Assembly (NCBI RefSeq): GCF_017654485.1
Contig: NZ_CP061094.1
Span: 366,590-430,589, forward strand
From: Roseomonas marmotae
GTDB lineage: Bacteria > Pseudomonadota > Alphaproteobacteria > Acetobacterales > Acetobacteraceae
Length of the DNA stretch: 64,000 nucleotides
Reading direction: 5' to 3'
Part shown: positions 1 to 9,268 of the stretch, piece after piece
Numbering within the stretch: the first letter of the stretch is position 1
How the letters are laid out: every line of letters begins with the position of its first letter
The notes under the pieces: generated by a model
Database searches by the model: none
The model's input: the letters and a program-made list of their open reading frames with translations, nothing else
What the model was told of the DNA's origin: nothing
Translations under genes and position numbers: made by a program

Positions 1-1
1 C

Positions 2-1420
2 CGCGTCGGCATCGGCTCGGACCCCACGGTGCTGGACCCCGCCCAGTCCAGCGCCTTCGTGGAACGCGTGGTCTTCACCGCGCTATGCGACCGCCTGCTG
101 GATGTCGGCCCGGACCTTTCCTTCCGGCCGGAGCTGGCGACGGCCTGGGAATGGCAGGATGGCGGCCGCGTCCTGAAGCTGACGATCCGCGAGAACGGCG
201 TCTTCCACGACGGCACGACGCTGGATGCCGAGGCGGTGAAGATCAACCTGGACCGCTATCGCACCGCGCCGGAATCCCGCCGGAAATCCGAGCTGCGTCC
301 GGTGGAATCCATCGAGGCGCCGGACCCCCGCACGGTGCTCATCCACCTGAAGGAGCCATACGCGCCGCTGCTCTCCGTGCTCTCGGACCGCGCGGGCATG
401 ATCATGTCGCCCACCGCCATGGCGCGGCTGCGCGAGAGGATCCGCGACGAGCCCGTCTGTTCCGGCCCCTTCCGCCTCATCCGCCGCGTGGCGCAGGACC
501 GGATCGAGATGGAGCGCGTGCCCGGGCACTGGAACGCCGCCAATATCCATGTGCAGCGGCTGATCATGCTGCCCATCCCCGACAATACCGTGCGGCTGCT
601 GAACCTGCGCGCGGGGCAGCTGGACCTGATCGAGCGGGTGGCGCCGGCGGATGTGGAAACCGCGGAGCGGGACAGGGGCATCCGCGTCGCGGAATCCACC
701 GCCATCGCCTATCAGACCATCTATCTGAACACCGCAGGCGGCAATCTGAAGGACCCCAGGCTGCGCCAGGCGCTGGAGCTGAGCATCGACCGCGAGGTCA
801 TCAACCAGGTGGCGCTGGAAGGGCGCTTCATTCCGAACAACCAGCCGGAGGCACCGGGCACGCCCTACCACTTCGGCGACATGGCCCTGCCCGGGCGGGA
901 TGTGGGGAAGGCGAAGGCGCTGCTGCGCGAGGCCGGGCAGCCCAACCTCACCGTCAACCTGCTGACGCCCAACAGCCCGGTCGAGAGTCAGGTGGCGCAG
1001 ATCATCCAGGCCATGGCGGCGGAGGCCGGCATCCAGGTGCGGATCGAGACCATGGAATCCGCCGCCCTGGTGGCGAAGTCCGAGCGCGGCGACTACGACG
1101 CCGCCTTCGGCATCTGGTCCGGCCGGCCCGACCCGGATGGGAATATCGCGCTCTGGATCGCCTCGGACGGCTTCCTGAACCGCATGGGCTACAGGAACCC
1201 GAAGGTGGACGCGGCCTTCGTCTCGGCCCGCCAGACCACCGAGCCGGCCCGGCGGCGCGCCTTCTACCAGTCCGCCGCCGAGCAGTGGCTGGCGGACCGG
1301 CCGATGCTCATCCTGTACCACTACCGCTGGTTCTGGGGCATGCGGGCGGGGCTGGAGGGCTTCGAGCCCTCGCCCGACGGCCTGATCCATTTCACCGGCC
1401 TGCGGCTGCCGCCGGGCTGA
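2..1420 (+). CDS. ABC transporter substrate-binding protein, family 5 (5'-truncated)
   Basis: The reading frame is open from the first bases of the window, so the signal peptide and true start lie upstream. The visible start resembles the mature N-terminus of Dpp/Opp/NikA-type periplasmic binding proteins (RVGIGSDPTVLDP, then a LATAWEW-like segment and LKEPYAPLL near the first third). The length seen, about 472 residues, fits a nearly complete family-5 binding domain. These proteins deliver peptides, opines, metals or sugars to an ABC importer; the ligand cannot be inferred here. The gene is followed 99 bp later by a reductase gene on the same strand. No permease or ATPase is visible beside it, so those partners, if present, are to the left of the window. 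Confidence 0.85.
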   Translation, partial: RVGIGSDPTVLDPAQSSAFVERVVFTALCDRLLDVGPDLSFRPELATAWEWQDGGRVLKLTIRENGVFHDGTTLDAEAVKINLDRYRTAPESRRKSELRPVESIEAPDPRTVLIHLKEPYAPLLSVLSDRAGMIMSPTAMARLRERIRDEPVCSGPFRLIRRVAQDRIEMERVPGHWNAANIHVQRLIMLPIPDNTVRLLNLRAGQLDLIERVAPADVETAERDRGIRVAESTAIAYQTIYLNTAGGNLKDPRLRQALELSIDREVINQVALEGRFIPNNQPEAPGTPYHFGDMALPGRDVGKAKALLREAGQPNLTVNLLTPNSPVESQVAQIIQAMAAEAGIQVRIETMESAALVAKSERGDYDAAFGIWSGRPDPDGNIALWIASDGFLNRMGYRNPKVDAAFVSARQTTEPARRRAFYQSAAEQWLADRPMLILYHYRWFWGMRAGLEGFEPSPDGLIHFTGLRLPPG

Positions 1421-1519
1421 GGGAACGGGCCGCGGGCACGGGCATCCGGAGGTGGGGATACTGGACATCCGCCAGGCGGCAGTGGCAGAGGCGCGTGAGA
1501 CCATGACGGAGGGCGGGAC

Positions 1520-2566
1520 ATGAGCGAGGACAGGCTGTTGATCTGGGGCGCCGGCGCGATCGGCGGGACTCTCGGCGCCTATCTGGCGCGCGCCGGAGAG
1601 GATGTGCTGCTGGTGGACCGGGCCGAGGACCATGTCCGCGCCATGAACACCAATGGCCTCATCATCGAGGGCCCGGTGGAGAGCTTCACCCAGCCCGTCT
1701 CCGCCGCCACCCCGGCCGAGGTGCGGGGCCGCTTCCGCCGCGTCATCCTGGCCGTGAAGGCACAGGACACGGTGGAGGCCGTGGAGGCGCTGCGCCCCTT
1801 CCTGGCCGATGACGGCTATATCCTCTCGGCCCAGAACGGGCTGAACGAGCTGGCCATCGCCGAGGCTGTCGGCGCGCGGCGCACCCTCGGCTGCTTCGTC
1901 AATTTCGGCGCCGACTGGCTGGAACCGGGGCGCATCCTCTTCGGCAACCGCGCCGCCGTGGTGGTGGGCGAGATCGACGGGCAGATCACCGACCGCGCCC
2001 GGCAGATGCACGCGCTGCTGCGGAAGTTCGAGCCGGACGCCGTGCTGACCGACAATATCTGGGGCTATCTCTGGGGCAAGCTGGCCTATGGCTCCATGCT
2101 CTTCGCCACGGCGCTGACCCAGGCCTCCATCGCCGACAACTTCGCCTCCGCGCGGCATGTGCCGGTCTGGCGGCGGCTGGGGAATGAGGTGATGGCCGTG
2201 GCCCGCGCCCGTGGCGTCACGCCCGTCGGCTTCAACGGCTTCGATCCCTCGGCCTTCCTGCCGGAAGCGCCGGAAGAGGCTTCCCGCCAGTCCATCGCGC
2301 AGCTTTCGGAGTTCAACCGCCCCTCCGCCAAGACCCATTCCGGCGTCTGGCGCGACCTGGCCATCCGCAAGCGCCGCACCGAGGTGGACGCGCAGATCGG
2401 CATCATCGCCCGGCTGGGCGCCGAGGCCGGCATCGACACCCCGGCCATCCGCAAGCTGGTCGAGCTGATCCACGATGTCGAGGAAGGCCGGCGCGTCCAG
2501 TCCTGGGAGACGCTGGACGCGCTGCTGGCGGTCTGCGAGAGCGCCGCGCCGGTGGTTCCGGCCTAG
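1520..2566 (+). CDS. Ketopantoate reductase family (ApbA/PanE-like) oxidoreductase
   Basis: The N-terminus has a Rossmann nucleotide-binding motif (GAGAIGG at residues 10-16), and the 348-residue length is near that of 2-dehydropantoate 2-reductases, which reduce a 2-oxo acid with NADPH. Conserved family features include AQNGLNE in the middle and a helical C-terminal half. The start is ATG preceded by a purine-rich GGAGGGCGGG. Position next to a solute-binding protein and the protocatechuate operon, rather than pan genes, suggests a catabolic paralogue rather than the pantothenate enzyme; that is inference. Its TAG stop overlaps the stop of the convergent pcaB gene, leaving no intergenic space. 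Confidence 0.8.
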   Translation: MSEDRLLIWGAGAIGGTLGAYLARAGEDVLLVDRAEDHVRAMNTNGLIIEGPVESFTQPVSAATPAEVRGRFRRVILAVKAQDTVEAVEALRPFLADDGYILSAQNGLNELAIAEAVGARRTLGCFVNFGADWLEPGRILFGNRAAVVVGEIDGQITDRARQMHALLRKFEPDAVLTDNIWGYLWGKLAYGSMLFATALTQASIADNFASARHVPVWRRLGNEVMAVARARGVTPVGFNGFDPSAFLPEAPEEASRQSIAQLSEFNRPSAKTHSGVWRDLAIRKRRTEVDAQIGIIARLGAEAGIDTPAIRKLVELIHDVEEGRRVQSWETLDALLAVCESAAPVVPA

Positions 2567-3927
2567 CGGGGCCGCAGGGCGGCGCCCACCCGCGCCGCCT
2601 CGCGCAGCACCGGCTCCACCCACTGGGCGGCGGCGGCGGTGGCATCGGTCAGCGTGAAGGCGCCGGCGATGTCCTGCCCGGCCCGCCGCACCTCCGGGTG
2701 GCGCTCCAGCACCGCCTGGAGCGTCCCGCCGCCGCGCCGGACCTCGGCGGCGGCTTCCTCCACCAGCGCATGGGCCCGCGCCCGCCCCAGCGGCCGGGCG
2801 AGCCGGCCCGCCACGGCATCGGCGAAGAGCAGGCCCTGCGTCAGGTCCAGATTGGCCCGCATGCGGGGCGGATCGACCTCCAGCCCTTCCGCCAGCGCGC
2901 GCGCCTCCCGCAGCGCGCCGGAGGCGAGGCCGAACAGCGCCGGCAGCGCGTGCCATTCGGCGTGCCACAGCCCCGCCGGGCGCTCATGCGACGCGCCCAT
3001 CGCCTGCAACAGCGTGGCGGCATGGCCGGGCGCCGCCGCATGCGCCGCCAGGATCACGGTGCAGGAGACGGGGTTGCGCTTATGCGGCATGGCCGAGGAG
3101 CCGCCGCGCCCGGGCATGTAGGGCTCGGCCACCTCCCCCACCTCGGTCGAGGCCAGATTCGCGATATCGCCCGCCATCTTGCCGAGCGCACCCAGCAGCT
3201 GCGCGACCCAGCAGCCCAGCTCCGCCACGCGCCCGCGCCGGGCGTGCCAGGCGATCGGCGTGGTGCCCAGCCCCAGGGCCTTCGCGAAACCCTCCAGCAC
3301 CGCCGGCCCCTGCTCCCGCAGCCCGGCCAGCGTCCCCACCGGCCCGGCGAGGGAGGCGACCAGCACCCGCTCCCGCAGCTCCGGCAGCAGGGCCGCGACC
3401 TCTGCGATGCCCGCCAGCCAGACCGCCAGCTTGTAGCCGAAGGTCAGCGGCGCGCCGTGCTGGCCATAGGTGCGGCCGATGCAAGGCGTCTGCCGGTGCG
3501 CGGCGGCGAGCGTGGAGAGGCCCGCGATCACCGCTTCCAGCTCGCCCGCGATCAGCCCCAGCGCCTCCCGCAGCTGCAGCACCAGGGCGGTGTCCAGGAT
3601 GTCCTGCGTGGTGGCGCCCTTGTGGAAGGCGCCCTCCAGCTCCGGCGGCAGCAGCGCCTGCACCGCCTTGACGAAGGGAATGCTGGGCACGGCGGAGAGC
3701 ATGGTCATCTGCCCCAGCGCCGCCATGTCCAGCCGCTCCGGCGCGATGGCCTCGATCGCCTCCGCCAGCCCGGCGGGCACGATGCCCAGCGCCGCCTGCG
3801 CCCGCGCCAGCGCGGCCTCGGTGGCCAGCATGGCGCGCAGCCGCGCGGTATCGGAGAAGCAGGCGCGCATCTCCGGCGTGGTGAAGAGCGGCCCGACCAG
3901 TTCGGAGTCCAGCGCGGAGAAGGTCAT
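2563..3927 (-). CDS. pcaB: 3-carboxy-cis,cis-muconate cycloisomerase
   Basis: This is a 454-residue fumarase/aspartase-superfamily protein. The superfamily signature is clear (GSSAMPHKRNPVSC about two thirds along), and the N-terminus (FTTPEMRACFSD, then RAMLATEAALARAQ) is typical of PcaB. The enzyme cyclises 3-carboxy-cis,cis-muconate to gamma-carboxymuconolactone in the cytoplasm. It is the last gene of the minus-strand pca operon, 42 bp after pcaG, which makes the assignment firm compared with adenylosuccinate lyase, its closest look-alike. Confidence 0.93.
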   Translation of the reverse strand: MTFSALDSELVGPLFTTPEMRACFSDTARLRAMLATEAALARAQAALGIVPAGLAEAIEAIAPERLDMAALGQMTMLSAVPSIPFVKAVQALLPPELEGAFHKGATTQDILDTALVLQLREALGLIAGELEAVIAGLSTLAAAHRQTPCIGRTYGQHGAPLTFGYKLAVWLAGIAEVAALLPELRERVLVASLAGPVGTLAGLREQGPAVLEGFAKALGLGTTPIAWHARRGRVAELGCWVAQLLGALGKMAGDIANLASTEVGEVAEPYMPGRGGSSAMPHKRNPVSCTVILAAHAAAPGHAATLLQAMGASHERPAGLWHAEWHALPALFGLASGALREARALAEGLEVDPPRMRANLDLTQGLLFADAVAGRLARPLGRARAHALVEEAAAEVRRGGGTLQAVLERHPEVRRAGQDIAGAFTLTDATAAAAQWVEPVLREAARVGAALRPR

Positions 3928-3969
3928 GCTCGTCCCATCGGCATCATCGGCGCGCAGCTTAGGCCGGGG

Positions 3970-4575
3970 TCAGACGGCCATCCAGACCGTCTCGCCCTCG
4001 CCCTGCAAGCGCAGGTCCAGGCTCCATTCGCCCGGGCCCGTCCGCCGCGCGACCAGGGTGCCGCGCCGCGCCGGCTCCACCGCGTTCAGCACGGGATCGC
4101 TGTCGTTCAGCGGCTCGCCCTCGAAGTAGAGGCGGGTGGAGAGGTGGTGCAGCAGCCCGCGCGCGAAGACCGCCAGCGCCACATGCGGCGCCTGCAGCCG
4201 GTTGGCGCGTTCATGCCCGCCCACCGGCACCGGCCCCGGCTTCAGCGTGGTGAAGCGGAAGCTGCCGTCCGTCCGCGTGGCGCAGCGGCCATAGCCCTGG
4301 AACTCGCCGGGCGGCCCCTCGGGGTCCGGGTATTCGCCCCTGGGGTCGGCGTGCCAGATCTCCACCATCGCATCGCCCACCGGCGCGCCGGCGCCATCGG
4401 TGACGCGGCCGGTCAGGGTGATGCGCTCCCCAGGCGGCAGCGCATCCGCGAAATGCCGTGTCGTATCCGCCCATTCCGGGAAATCGACCAGATGCCAGTA
4501 GGGGCCGGCGGTCTGGCTGGCGGAGGCGATGGCGGGCCCGGCCTCGGGCGTCGGCGCGTCAGTCATGGTGGTCAT
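3970..4575 (-). CDS. pcaG: Protocatechuate 3,4-dioxygenase alpha subunit
   Basis: The 201-residue protein has the intradiol dioxygenase fold (TLTGRVTDGAGAPV, then VEIWHADPRGEYPDP) but lacks the Tyr and His iron ligands found in the beta subunit, as expected for PcaG. It pairs with PcaH to cleave protocatechuate to 3-carboxymuconate. The chosen ATG lies inside the last codons of pcaH, a 17-bp overlap that implies translational coupling; a second ATG three codons later is an equally possible start. Confidence 0.93.
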   Translation of the reverse strand: MTTMTDAPTPEAGPAIASASQTAGPYWHLVDFPEWADTTRHFADALPPGERITLTGRVTDGAGAPVGDAMVEIWHADPRGEYPDPEGPPGEFQGYGRCATRTDGSFRFTTLKPGPVPVGGHERANRLQAPHVALAVFARGLLHHLSTRLYFEGEPLNDSDPVLNAVEPARRGTLVARRTGPGEWSLDLRLQGEGETVWMAV

Positions 4576-5281
4576 CCTCCATCGGCGTCGCGTCGCGCCC
4601 GCGCAGCACCACGTCGAAGCGGTAGCCCAGCGCCCATTCCGGCTTCGTCAGCGACAGGTCGAATGTCGCGACCAGCCGGTTGCGCGCGGCCTCGTCCGGC
4701 ACGGTGTTGAAGATGGGGTCCAGCGCCAGCAGCGGGTCGCCGGGGAAATACATCTGGGTGATCAGCCGCTGCGCGAAGCCGGCGCCGAAGAGGCTGTAGT
4801 GGATGTGGTTGGGCCGCCAGGCATTGTCGTGGTTGCGCCAGGGATAGGCGCCGGGCTTGATGGTGACGTAGCGGTACCAGCCGTCCTCATCCGTGAAGAC
4901 CCTGCCCTGACCACTGAAATCCGGGTCCAGCGGCGCGTCGTGCTGGTCGCCCTCGTGGTTGTAGCGGCCGGCGGCATTGGCCTGCCAGACCTCCACCATG
5001 GCGTTGCGGATGGGGCGGCCATCCTCGTCCAGCACCCGGCCACCGACGATGATGCGCTCGCCCATCGCATGGCCGCGCCCGTCGCGCAGCAGCGACAGAT
5101 CCGCCGTTTCGGGATAGCGGTCCGGCGAGAAGCGGGGCGCGCTGGCCTCGGTCGGCGTATGCGGCACGCGCAGCAGCGGCTGGCTGGGGTGGCGCAGGCG
5201 CGTGCTGCCATAGGCCGGGGCGTCGTAGGGCGGCTGGGTGCCGGCGGCGGGCCGGCGATAGCCGGAGACGATCTCGCTCAC
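4559..5281 (-). CDS. pcaH: Protocatechuate 3,4-dioxygenase beta subunit
   Basis: The 240-residue catalytic subunit carries all four non-haem iron(III) ligands in family order: Tyr107 (AGRYNHEGD), Tyr146 (KPGAYPW), and His159 and His161 (RPNHIHYS). I chose the GTG start whose bases overlap the TGA of pcaDC (GTGA). This gives the expected N-terminus, whereas the same frame open further upstream is only antisense-like shadow of pcaDC. It forms the alpha-beta dioxygenase with PcaG and opens the protocatechuate ring. Confidence 0.94.
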   Translation of the reverse strand: MSEIVSGYRRPAAGTQPPYDAPAYGSTRLRHPSQPLLRVPHTPTEASAPRFSPDRYPETADLSLLRDGRGHAMGERIIVGGRVLDEDGRPIRNAMVEVWQANAAGRYNHEGDQHDAPLDPDFSGQGRVFTDEDGWYRYVTIKPGAYPWRNHDNAWRPNHIHYSLFGAGFAQRLITQMYFPGDPLLALDPIFNTVPDEAARNRLVATFDLSLTKPEWALGYRFDVVLRGRDATPMEDDHHD

Positions 5282-6432
5282 GACTCTTCCTCCATCTGCT
5301 TCAGCGTCTGCTTGGCCAGTTTCAAAGCATGGTTGGCGGCGGGGACGCCGGCATAGGCGCCGACCTGTAGCAGCACCTCCGCGATCTCCTCCGGCGTCAC
5401 GCCGGTGTTGCGGGTGGCGCGGACATGCAGGACGAATTCGCCCTCCCGCCCCAGCGCCGCCATCATCGCGAGCGTGAGCAGGGAGCGGGTGTGGCGGGGC
5501 AGGCCGGGCCGCGTCCAGATGCCGCCCCAGACGCTGCGGGTGATGTAGTCCTGGAACGGCGCGTCCAGCGCGGTGACGGCGGCGCTGGCGCGGGCCACAT
5601 GCGCCTCGCCCAGCACCTCCTGGCGCACGGCCATGCCGGCGGCGAAGGGGTCCTCGACCGCGGGCGCCAGGAAGCGCAGCATGGCCTCCGTCACCGCCTG
5701 CGGCTGCTCCGCCATCGGGATATGCGCGGCGCCGGCGATCACCTCCAGCCGCGCGCCGGGGATGGCGTCGCGCAGCGCCTCGGCGCTGGCCAGCGGCGTG
5801 GCGACATCGCCGTCGCCCACCAGCACCAGCGTGGGCTGGCGCAGCGTCCGCGTCATTCCTGTCAGGTCCGCCGCCGCGATGGCCTCGGCGGCGCCGGCAT
5901 ATCCCTCGGGGTCGGTGCGGCGCAGCATGGCGCGCAGCCCCTGCGCGACCGGGCTGTTCAGGGCGGCGGGCGTGACCCAGCGGGCCACCACCGCCTCCAC
6001 CAGCGGCGCCATGCCCTCCCCCCGCGCCGTGGCGGCGCGACCGCGCCAGAGTTCGGCGGGCGGGATGGCCAGGGCGGTATCGACCAGCACCAGCCCGCGC
6101 ACCCTCTCCGGCGCGGCACCCGCCATGGCCTGCGCCACCATGCCGCCGATCGAGACGCCCGCCACATGCGCGCCGCGGATGTCCAGCGCATCCAGCAGCG
6201 CCAGCATGTCCTGCGCCATCTCGCCGATGAAATAGGGGCCGGGCGGCACGGAACTCAGGCCATGGCCGCGCAGGTCCGGGCGGATCACCCGGAAGCTCTG
6301 GCGCAAGGTCTCGGCGGGATCGTCCCAGATGTGGTGGTCGGTGCCGAGGGAATGCAGCAGCAGCAGCGGCGCCGCCCCCTTCGGGCCGTCGATCTGCACA
6401 TGGATGTCGAGGCTGCCGGCCCTGACGAACAT
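5278..6432 (-). CDS. pcaDC: Fused 3-oxoadipate enol-lactonase / 4-carboxymuconolactone decarboxylase
   Basis: This is a two-domain 384-residue protein. Residues 1 to about 255 form an alpha/beta hydrolase with nucleophile Ser94 (GVSIGGM) and match PcaD, which hydrolyses beta-ketoadipate enol-lactone. Residues from about 270 onward form a carboxymuconolactone decarboxylase domain (RHTRSLLTLAMM, then ATRNTGVTPEEI), matching PcaC. One protein therefore catalyses two consecutive steps. The same domain order is known as PcaL in actinobacteria and occurs as a fusion in several alphaproteobacteria. It is the first large gene of the operon. Its ATG overlaps the TGA of a 34-codon leader ORF. The later pathway genes pcaIJ and pcaF and a regulator (PcaQ or PcaR type) are not in the window. 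Confidence 0.93.
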   Translation of the reverse strand: MFVRAGSLDIHVQIDGPKGAAPLLLLHSLGTDHHIWDDPAETLRQSFRVIRPDLRGHGLSSVPPGPYFIGEMAQDMLALLDALDIRGAHVAGVSIGGMVAQAMAGAAPERVRGLVLVDTALAIPPAELWRGRAATARGEGMAPLVEAVVARWVTPAALNSPVAQGLRAMLRRTDPEGYAGAAEAIAAADLTGMTRTLRQPTLVLVGDGDVATPLASAEALRDAIPGARLEVIAGAAHIPMAEQPQAVTEAMLRFLAPAVEDPFAAGMAVRQEVLGEAHVARASAAVTALDAPFQDYITRSVWGGIWTRPGLPRHTRSLLTLAMMAALGREGEFVLHVRATRNTGVTPEEIAEVLLQVGAYAGVPAANHALKLAKQTLKQMEEES

Positions 6433-6536
6433 CAGCGGCCTCCCCCGCGCCGCGGCGCGCCGGCATCGGCGGCGCGGCGGTTCGGCGCGGCGGCCGGCGA
6501 CGTGATGGCCCGTCCTGCGCGGATGGTCGGCTGCAT
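6432..6536 (-). CDS. Putative 34-residue leader ORF coupled to pcaDC
   Basis: An ATG at 6536 follows a strong Shine-Dalgarno (AAAGGGAGG, about six bases away), better than anything directly in front of pcaDC. The frame runs 34 codons and ends in TGA overlapping the pcaDC ATG as TGATG. The peptide is basic and rich in Ala, Pro, Gly and Arg, with no recognised domain. It could be a leader that brings ribosomes to pcaDC, a short real protein, or a vestige of an earlier N-terminus. There is no homology support. Confidence 0.4.
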   Translation of the reverse strand: MQPTIRAGRAITSPAAAPNRRAADAGAPRRGGGR

Positions 6537-6818
6537 GGCTTTCCTCCCTTTATGAGCGGGATATCGGACCATCCGGCCTCATCTTGCCATAGACGATCCG
6601 TTCAGATCCTTGGACAAATCGGTCAGGCCATCGCCGCCATGGCAGTCAGCCCGCCTTCGGTCCCTGCGGCGGGAGCCTGGGAGAGTTGGAGAATCGCGGC
6701 AGCCCGCGAAGGGTCTGCCTGTTGCGGTGCATCATCAATTGGGCGCGAAGAGCGGCTTTAGACACCTAAACCCGGCCCACATATGGCCATACCGTCAGGC
6801 ACAAAGGGAGGCCGTTCC
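6537..6818. promoter_or_regulatory. Divergent promoter region between the pca operon and catalase
   Basis: These 282 bp separate two divergently transcribed units and must hold both promoters. I saw no clear PcaQ or OxyR site. There are short AT-richer stretches near 6735-6750 and 6780-6800. The only clear elements are the Shine-Dalgarno of the leader ORF (about 6542-6550, minus strand) and that of the catalase gene (6803-6811). Confidence 0.4.
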
Positions 6819-8414
6819 ATGAGCGAAGATCGCAAGGTCCTGACGACGCGTCAGGGCCATCCCGTCTACGATAACCAGAGCCTGCGCAGCGTCGGCGAAC
6901 GTGGCCCCGCCACGCTCGAGAATTACCAGTTCATCGAGAAGATCACCCATTTCGACCGGGAGCGCATCCCGGAGCGTGTGGTGCATGCCCGCGGCGTGGG
7001 CGCCCACGGCCATTTCGAGGCCTATGGCAAGATCGGCAACGAGCCCGCCAGCAAATACACCCGCGCCCGCGTGCTGACCGAGGCGGGGGTGAGGACGCCG
7101 GTCTTCGTCCGCTTCTCCACCGTCATCGGCTCGAAGGACAGCCCGGAGACGGCGCGCGACCCGCGCGGCTTCGCCGTGAAGTTCAAGACGGTCGAGGGCA
7201 ACTGGGATCTCGTGGGCAACAACCTCAGGATCTTCTTCATCCGGGACGCTATCAAGTTCCCGGACATGATCCACGCCTTCAAGCCCGACCCCGTGACCAA
7301 CCGCCAGGAGCCCTGGCGCTTCTACGATTTCGTGGCGCATCACCCCGAGGCACTGCACATGGTGACCTGGGTGAAGAGCCCCTGGGGCATCCCCGCCAGC
7401 TACCGGCACATGGAAGGCTCCAGCGTCAATACCTACAAGCTGGTGAACGACCAGGGCGTCGCGCATCTGGTGAAGTTCAGCTGGGTGCCCCGGCAGGGCG
7501 TCTCCAACCTGACCAGCGCGGATGCGGCCAAGATCCAGGCCCAGGATGTCGGCCACGCCACGAAGGATCTCTACGACGCCATCGAGCGCGGGGAATATCC
7601 GGAGTGGGAATTCTGCGCGCAGCTCATGTCGGACGACCCGCATGACGAGCTGGACTTCGACCCGCTGGACGACACGAAGCGCTGGCCGGAGGACAAGTTC
7701 CCGCTGCTGCCGATCGGCCGCCTGGTGCTGGACCGCGTGCCCGACAACTTCTTCGCCGAGGTCGAGCAGTCCGCATTCGGAACGGGCGTGCTGGTGGATG
7801 GCATCGACTTCTCGGACGACAAGATGCTGCAGGGCCGCACGCTCTCCTATTCGGACACGCAGCGCTACCGCGTCGGCCCCAACTACCTGCAGCTGCCGAT
7901 CAACGCGCCGCAGCAGGGTGCCCAGGCCCATACCAACCAGCGGGACGGGCAGATGACTTATGTCGTCGATGGCGGCGGCCAGAACAGGCACGTCAACTAC
8001 GAGCCGAGCATGATGGGCGGCCTGCAGGAGGCACCAAAGCCGCAGAAGGAACACCACCAGTGGGTGGAAGGCCATCTCGGCCGCTACCAGACCAGCCGCA
8101 CGGCCGATGACTACCGCCAGGCCGGCGAGCGGTACCGTTCCTTCGAGGACTGGGAGCGCGACGACCTGATCGCGAATATGGTCGCGGACATGAAGGAATG
8201 CCCGGAGCCCATCGCGCTGCGGATGGTCTGGCACTGGTGGCATTGCGACGAGGACTACGGCCGCCGCGTGGCCGAGGGCGCGGGCATCGACCTGCAGAAG
8301 GCCCTGGCCCTGCCGCCGCTGCCCAACCGCCCGCCGCCGGGCCAGAAGCTGCAGCAGCCGACCTATACCAGCGGCCAGCCCGAGAGCGCCCAGGGGCGCG
8401 ACGCCGCGAACTGA
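6819..8414 (+). CDS. Monofunctional haem catalase, small-subunit type
   Basis: The 531-residue protein converts hydrogen peroxide to water and oxygen. The distal catalytic His56 lies in RVVHARG, the distal Asn in [11 protein letters not shown] (about residue 135), and the proximal haem ligand Tyr344 in [20 protein letters not shown] is another family hallmark. I chose the ATG at 6819, which has AAAGGGAGG seven bases upstream; an upstream in-frame ATG at 6783 would add 12 residues and lacks a Shine-Dalgarno. No signal peptide is seen, so it is cytoplasmic. It stands alone, with a strong hairpin terminator straight after it. Confidence 0.95.
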   Translation: MSEDRKVLTTRQGHPVYDNQSLRSVGERGPATLENYQFIEKITHFDRERIPERVVHARGVGAHGHFEAYGKIGNEPASKYTRARVLTEAGVRTPVFVRFSTVIGSKDSPETARDPRGFAVKFKTVEGNWDLVGNNLRIFFIRDAIKFPDMIHAFKPDPVTNRQEPWRFYDFVAHHPEALHMVTWVKSPWGIPASYRHMEGSSVNTYKLVNDQGVAHLVKFSWVPRQGVSNLTSADAAKIQAQDVGHATKDLYDAIERGEYPEWEFCAQLMSDDPHDELDFDPLDDTKRWPEDKFPLLPIGRLVLDRVPDNFFAEVEQSAFGTGVLVDGIDFSDDKMLQGRTLSYSDTQRYRVGPNYLQLPINAPQQGAQAHTNQRDGQMTYVVDGGGQNRHVNYEPSMMGGLQEAPKPQKEHHQWVEGHLGRYQTSRTADDYRQAGERYRSFEDWERDDLIANMVADMKECPEPIALRMVWHWWHCDEDYGRRVAEGAGIDLQKALALPPLPNRPPPGQKLQQPTYTSGQPESAQGRDAAN

Positions 8415-8437
8415 CGCAACGGGCCGGAAAGTGGAAG

Positions 8438-8463
8438 GGGGAGGACAGACTGTCCTCCCCTTT
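8438..8463 (+). terminator. Intrinsic terminator of the catalase gene
   Basis: A perfect 10-bp stem (GGGGAGGACA with TGTCCTCCCC) has a three-base loop and is followed by TTTCT. It begins 23 bases after the catalase stop and ends one base before the stop of the convergent scpA gene, so it probably serves the plus strand and may also stop minus-strand transcription. Confidence 0.85.
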
Positions 8464-8464
8464 C

Positions 8465-9268
8465 TCATGCGTGGCGCGGCGTCGCGTCCAGGGCGCTGAG
8501 GAAGATCGGGCCGAAGGGCGCCTCCTGCTCCAGCCGCAGGACGCCCTCCCCCGCCAGTTGCAGCCCGGCCAGGAAGGTGGATGCCACGGCGGAGCGGCGC
8601 TTCAGCGCGGCCTGGGGGTGGCCCGGCGGGATCTGTGGCAGGAAGTGCCGCAGCGGCCCGCCCGCGGGCCGGGCGGTCAGGATCTCGCGGATGCGGATCA
8701 GCGCCTCCGGCATGCGGACGAGGTCCGGCGGCGCGGGGCGATATGGGGTGACCGGAGTCACCTCCCGCCCGACGCGCCCCTCCAGCATCACCAGCACGGC
8801 TTCCAGGAAGGCCAGCACCATTTCCGAGCGGGGGCGGGTGGGCCTTTCCCGCTGGCCGCGCGCGTGGAAGTCCCGCCCCAGCTGCGGCCGCGCGCCCAGC
8901 CATTCCGCCGCCGCGCGCATCAGCGCCAGCTCTTCCAGCTGCGCCATGCGGCGCTGGGCTTCCTCCTCGGCGCGCTCGGCTTCCTCGGGGCCGGCGGGGG
9001 CCAGAAGCTGCGCCTTCAGCAGCACCAGCTGGCTGGCCAGCACCACCCAGGCGCTGCGCTGCTCCAGCGGCACATCATCGGCATGGGCCTCCAGCGCCGC
9101 CACGAACTGGTCCACCAGCGCCAGGATCGAGAGCTGGCGCAGGTCCACACGGTGCCGCCGCACCATCTCCACCAGGAAATCCAGAGGCCCCGAAAAGCCC
9201 TCGACGCTGAGCACGGGCGCGCGGCCCGCGGGCGGCGCATCCGTGGCGGGCTCTTCCATCCGCGTCAC
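8465..9268 (-). CDS. scpA: ScpA-type kleisin (segregation and condensation protein A)
   Basis: The 267-residue protein has the ScpA N-terminal motif (FSGPLDFLVEMV, residues about 25-36), used by kleisins to bind the SMC neck. A charged central helix rich in Glu and Arg follows, and then a C-terminal winged helix (STFLAGLQLAGEG, APFGPI). ScpA bridges SMC heads in the condensin complex together with ScpB. The gene overlaps the preceding gene by ATGA, and the 30-residue N-terminal leader is variable. Unlike chromosomal loci, no scpB, nagZ or tat gene lies beside it; instead it ends an operon headed by a tyrosine recombinase. It may be a plasmid paralogue rather than the housekeeping copy. Confidence 0.85.
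   Translation of the reverse strand: MTRMEEPATDAPPAGRAPVLSVEGFSGPLDFLVEMVRRHRVDLRQLSILALVDQFVAALEAHADDVPLEQRSAWVVLASQLVLLKAQLLAPAGPEEAERAEEEAQRRMAQLEELALMRAAAEWLGARPQLGRDFHARGQRERPTRPRSEMVLAFLEAVLVMLEGRVGREVTPVTPYRPAPPDLVRMPEALIRIREILTARPAGGPLRHFLPQIPPGHPQAALKRRSAVASTFLAGLQLAGEGVLRLEQEAPFGPIFLSALDATPRHA

Noticed and set aside
83..2968. 961-codon minus-strand ORF opposite the substrate-binding protein and reductase genes
   Set aside because: Its Arg/Gly/His-rich low-complexity translation is the usual antisense frame of high-GC genes; real protein families lie on the other strand.
2698..4710. 670-codon plus-strand ORF over pcaB and pcaG
   Set aside because: It is antisense to two clearly conserved pca genes and has no recognisable domain.
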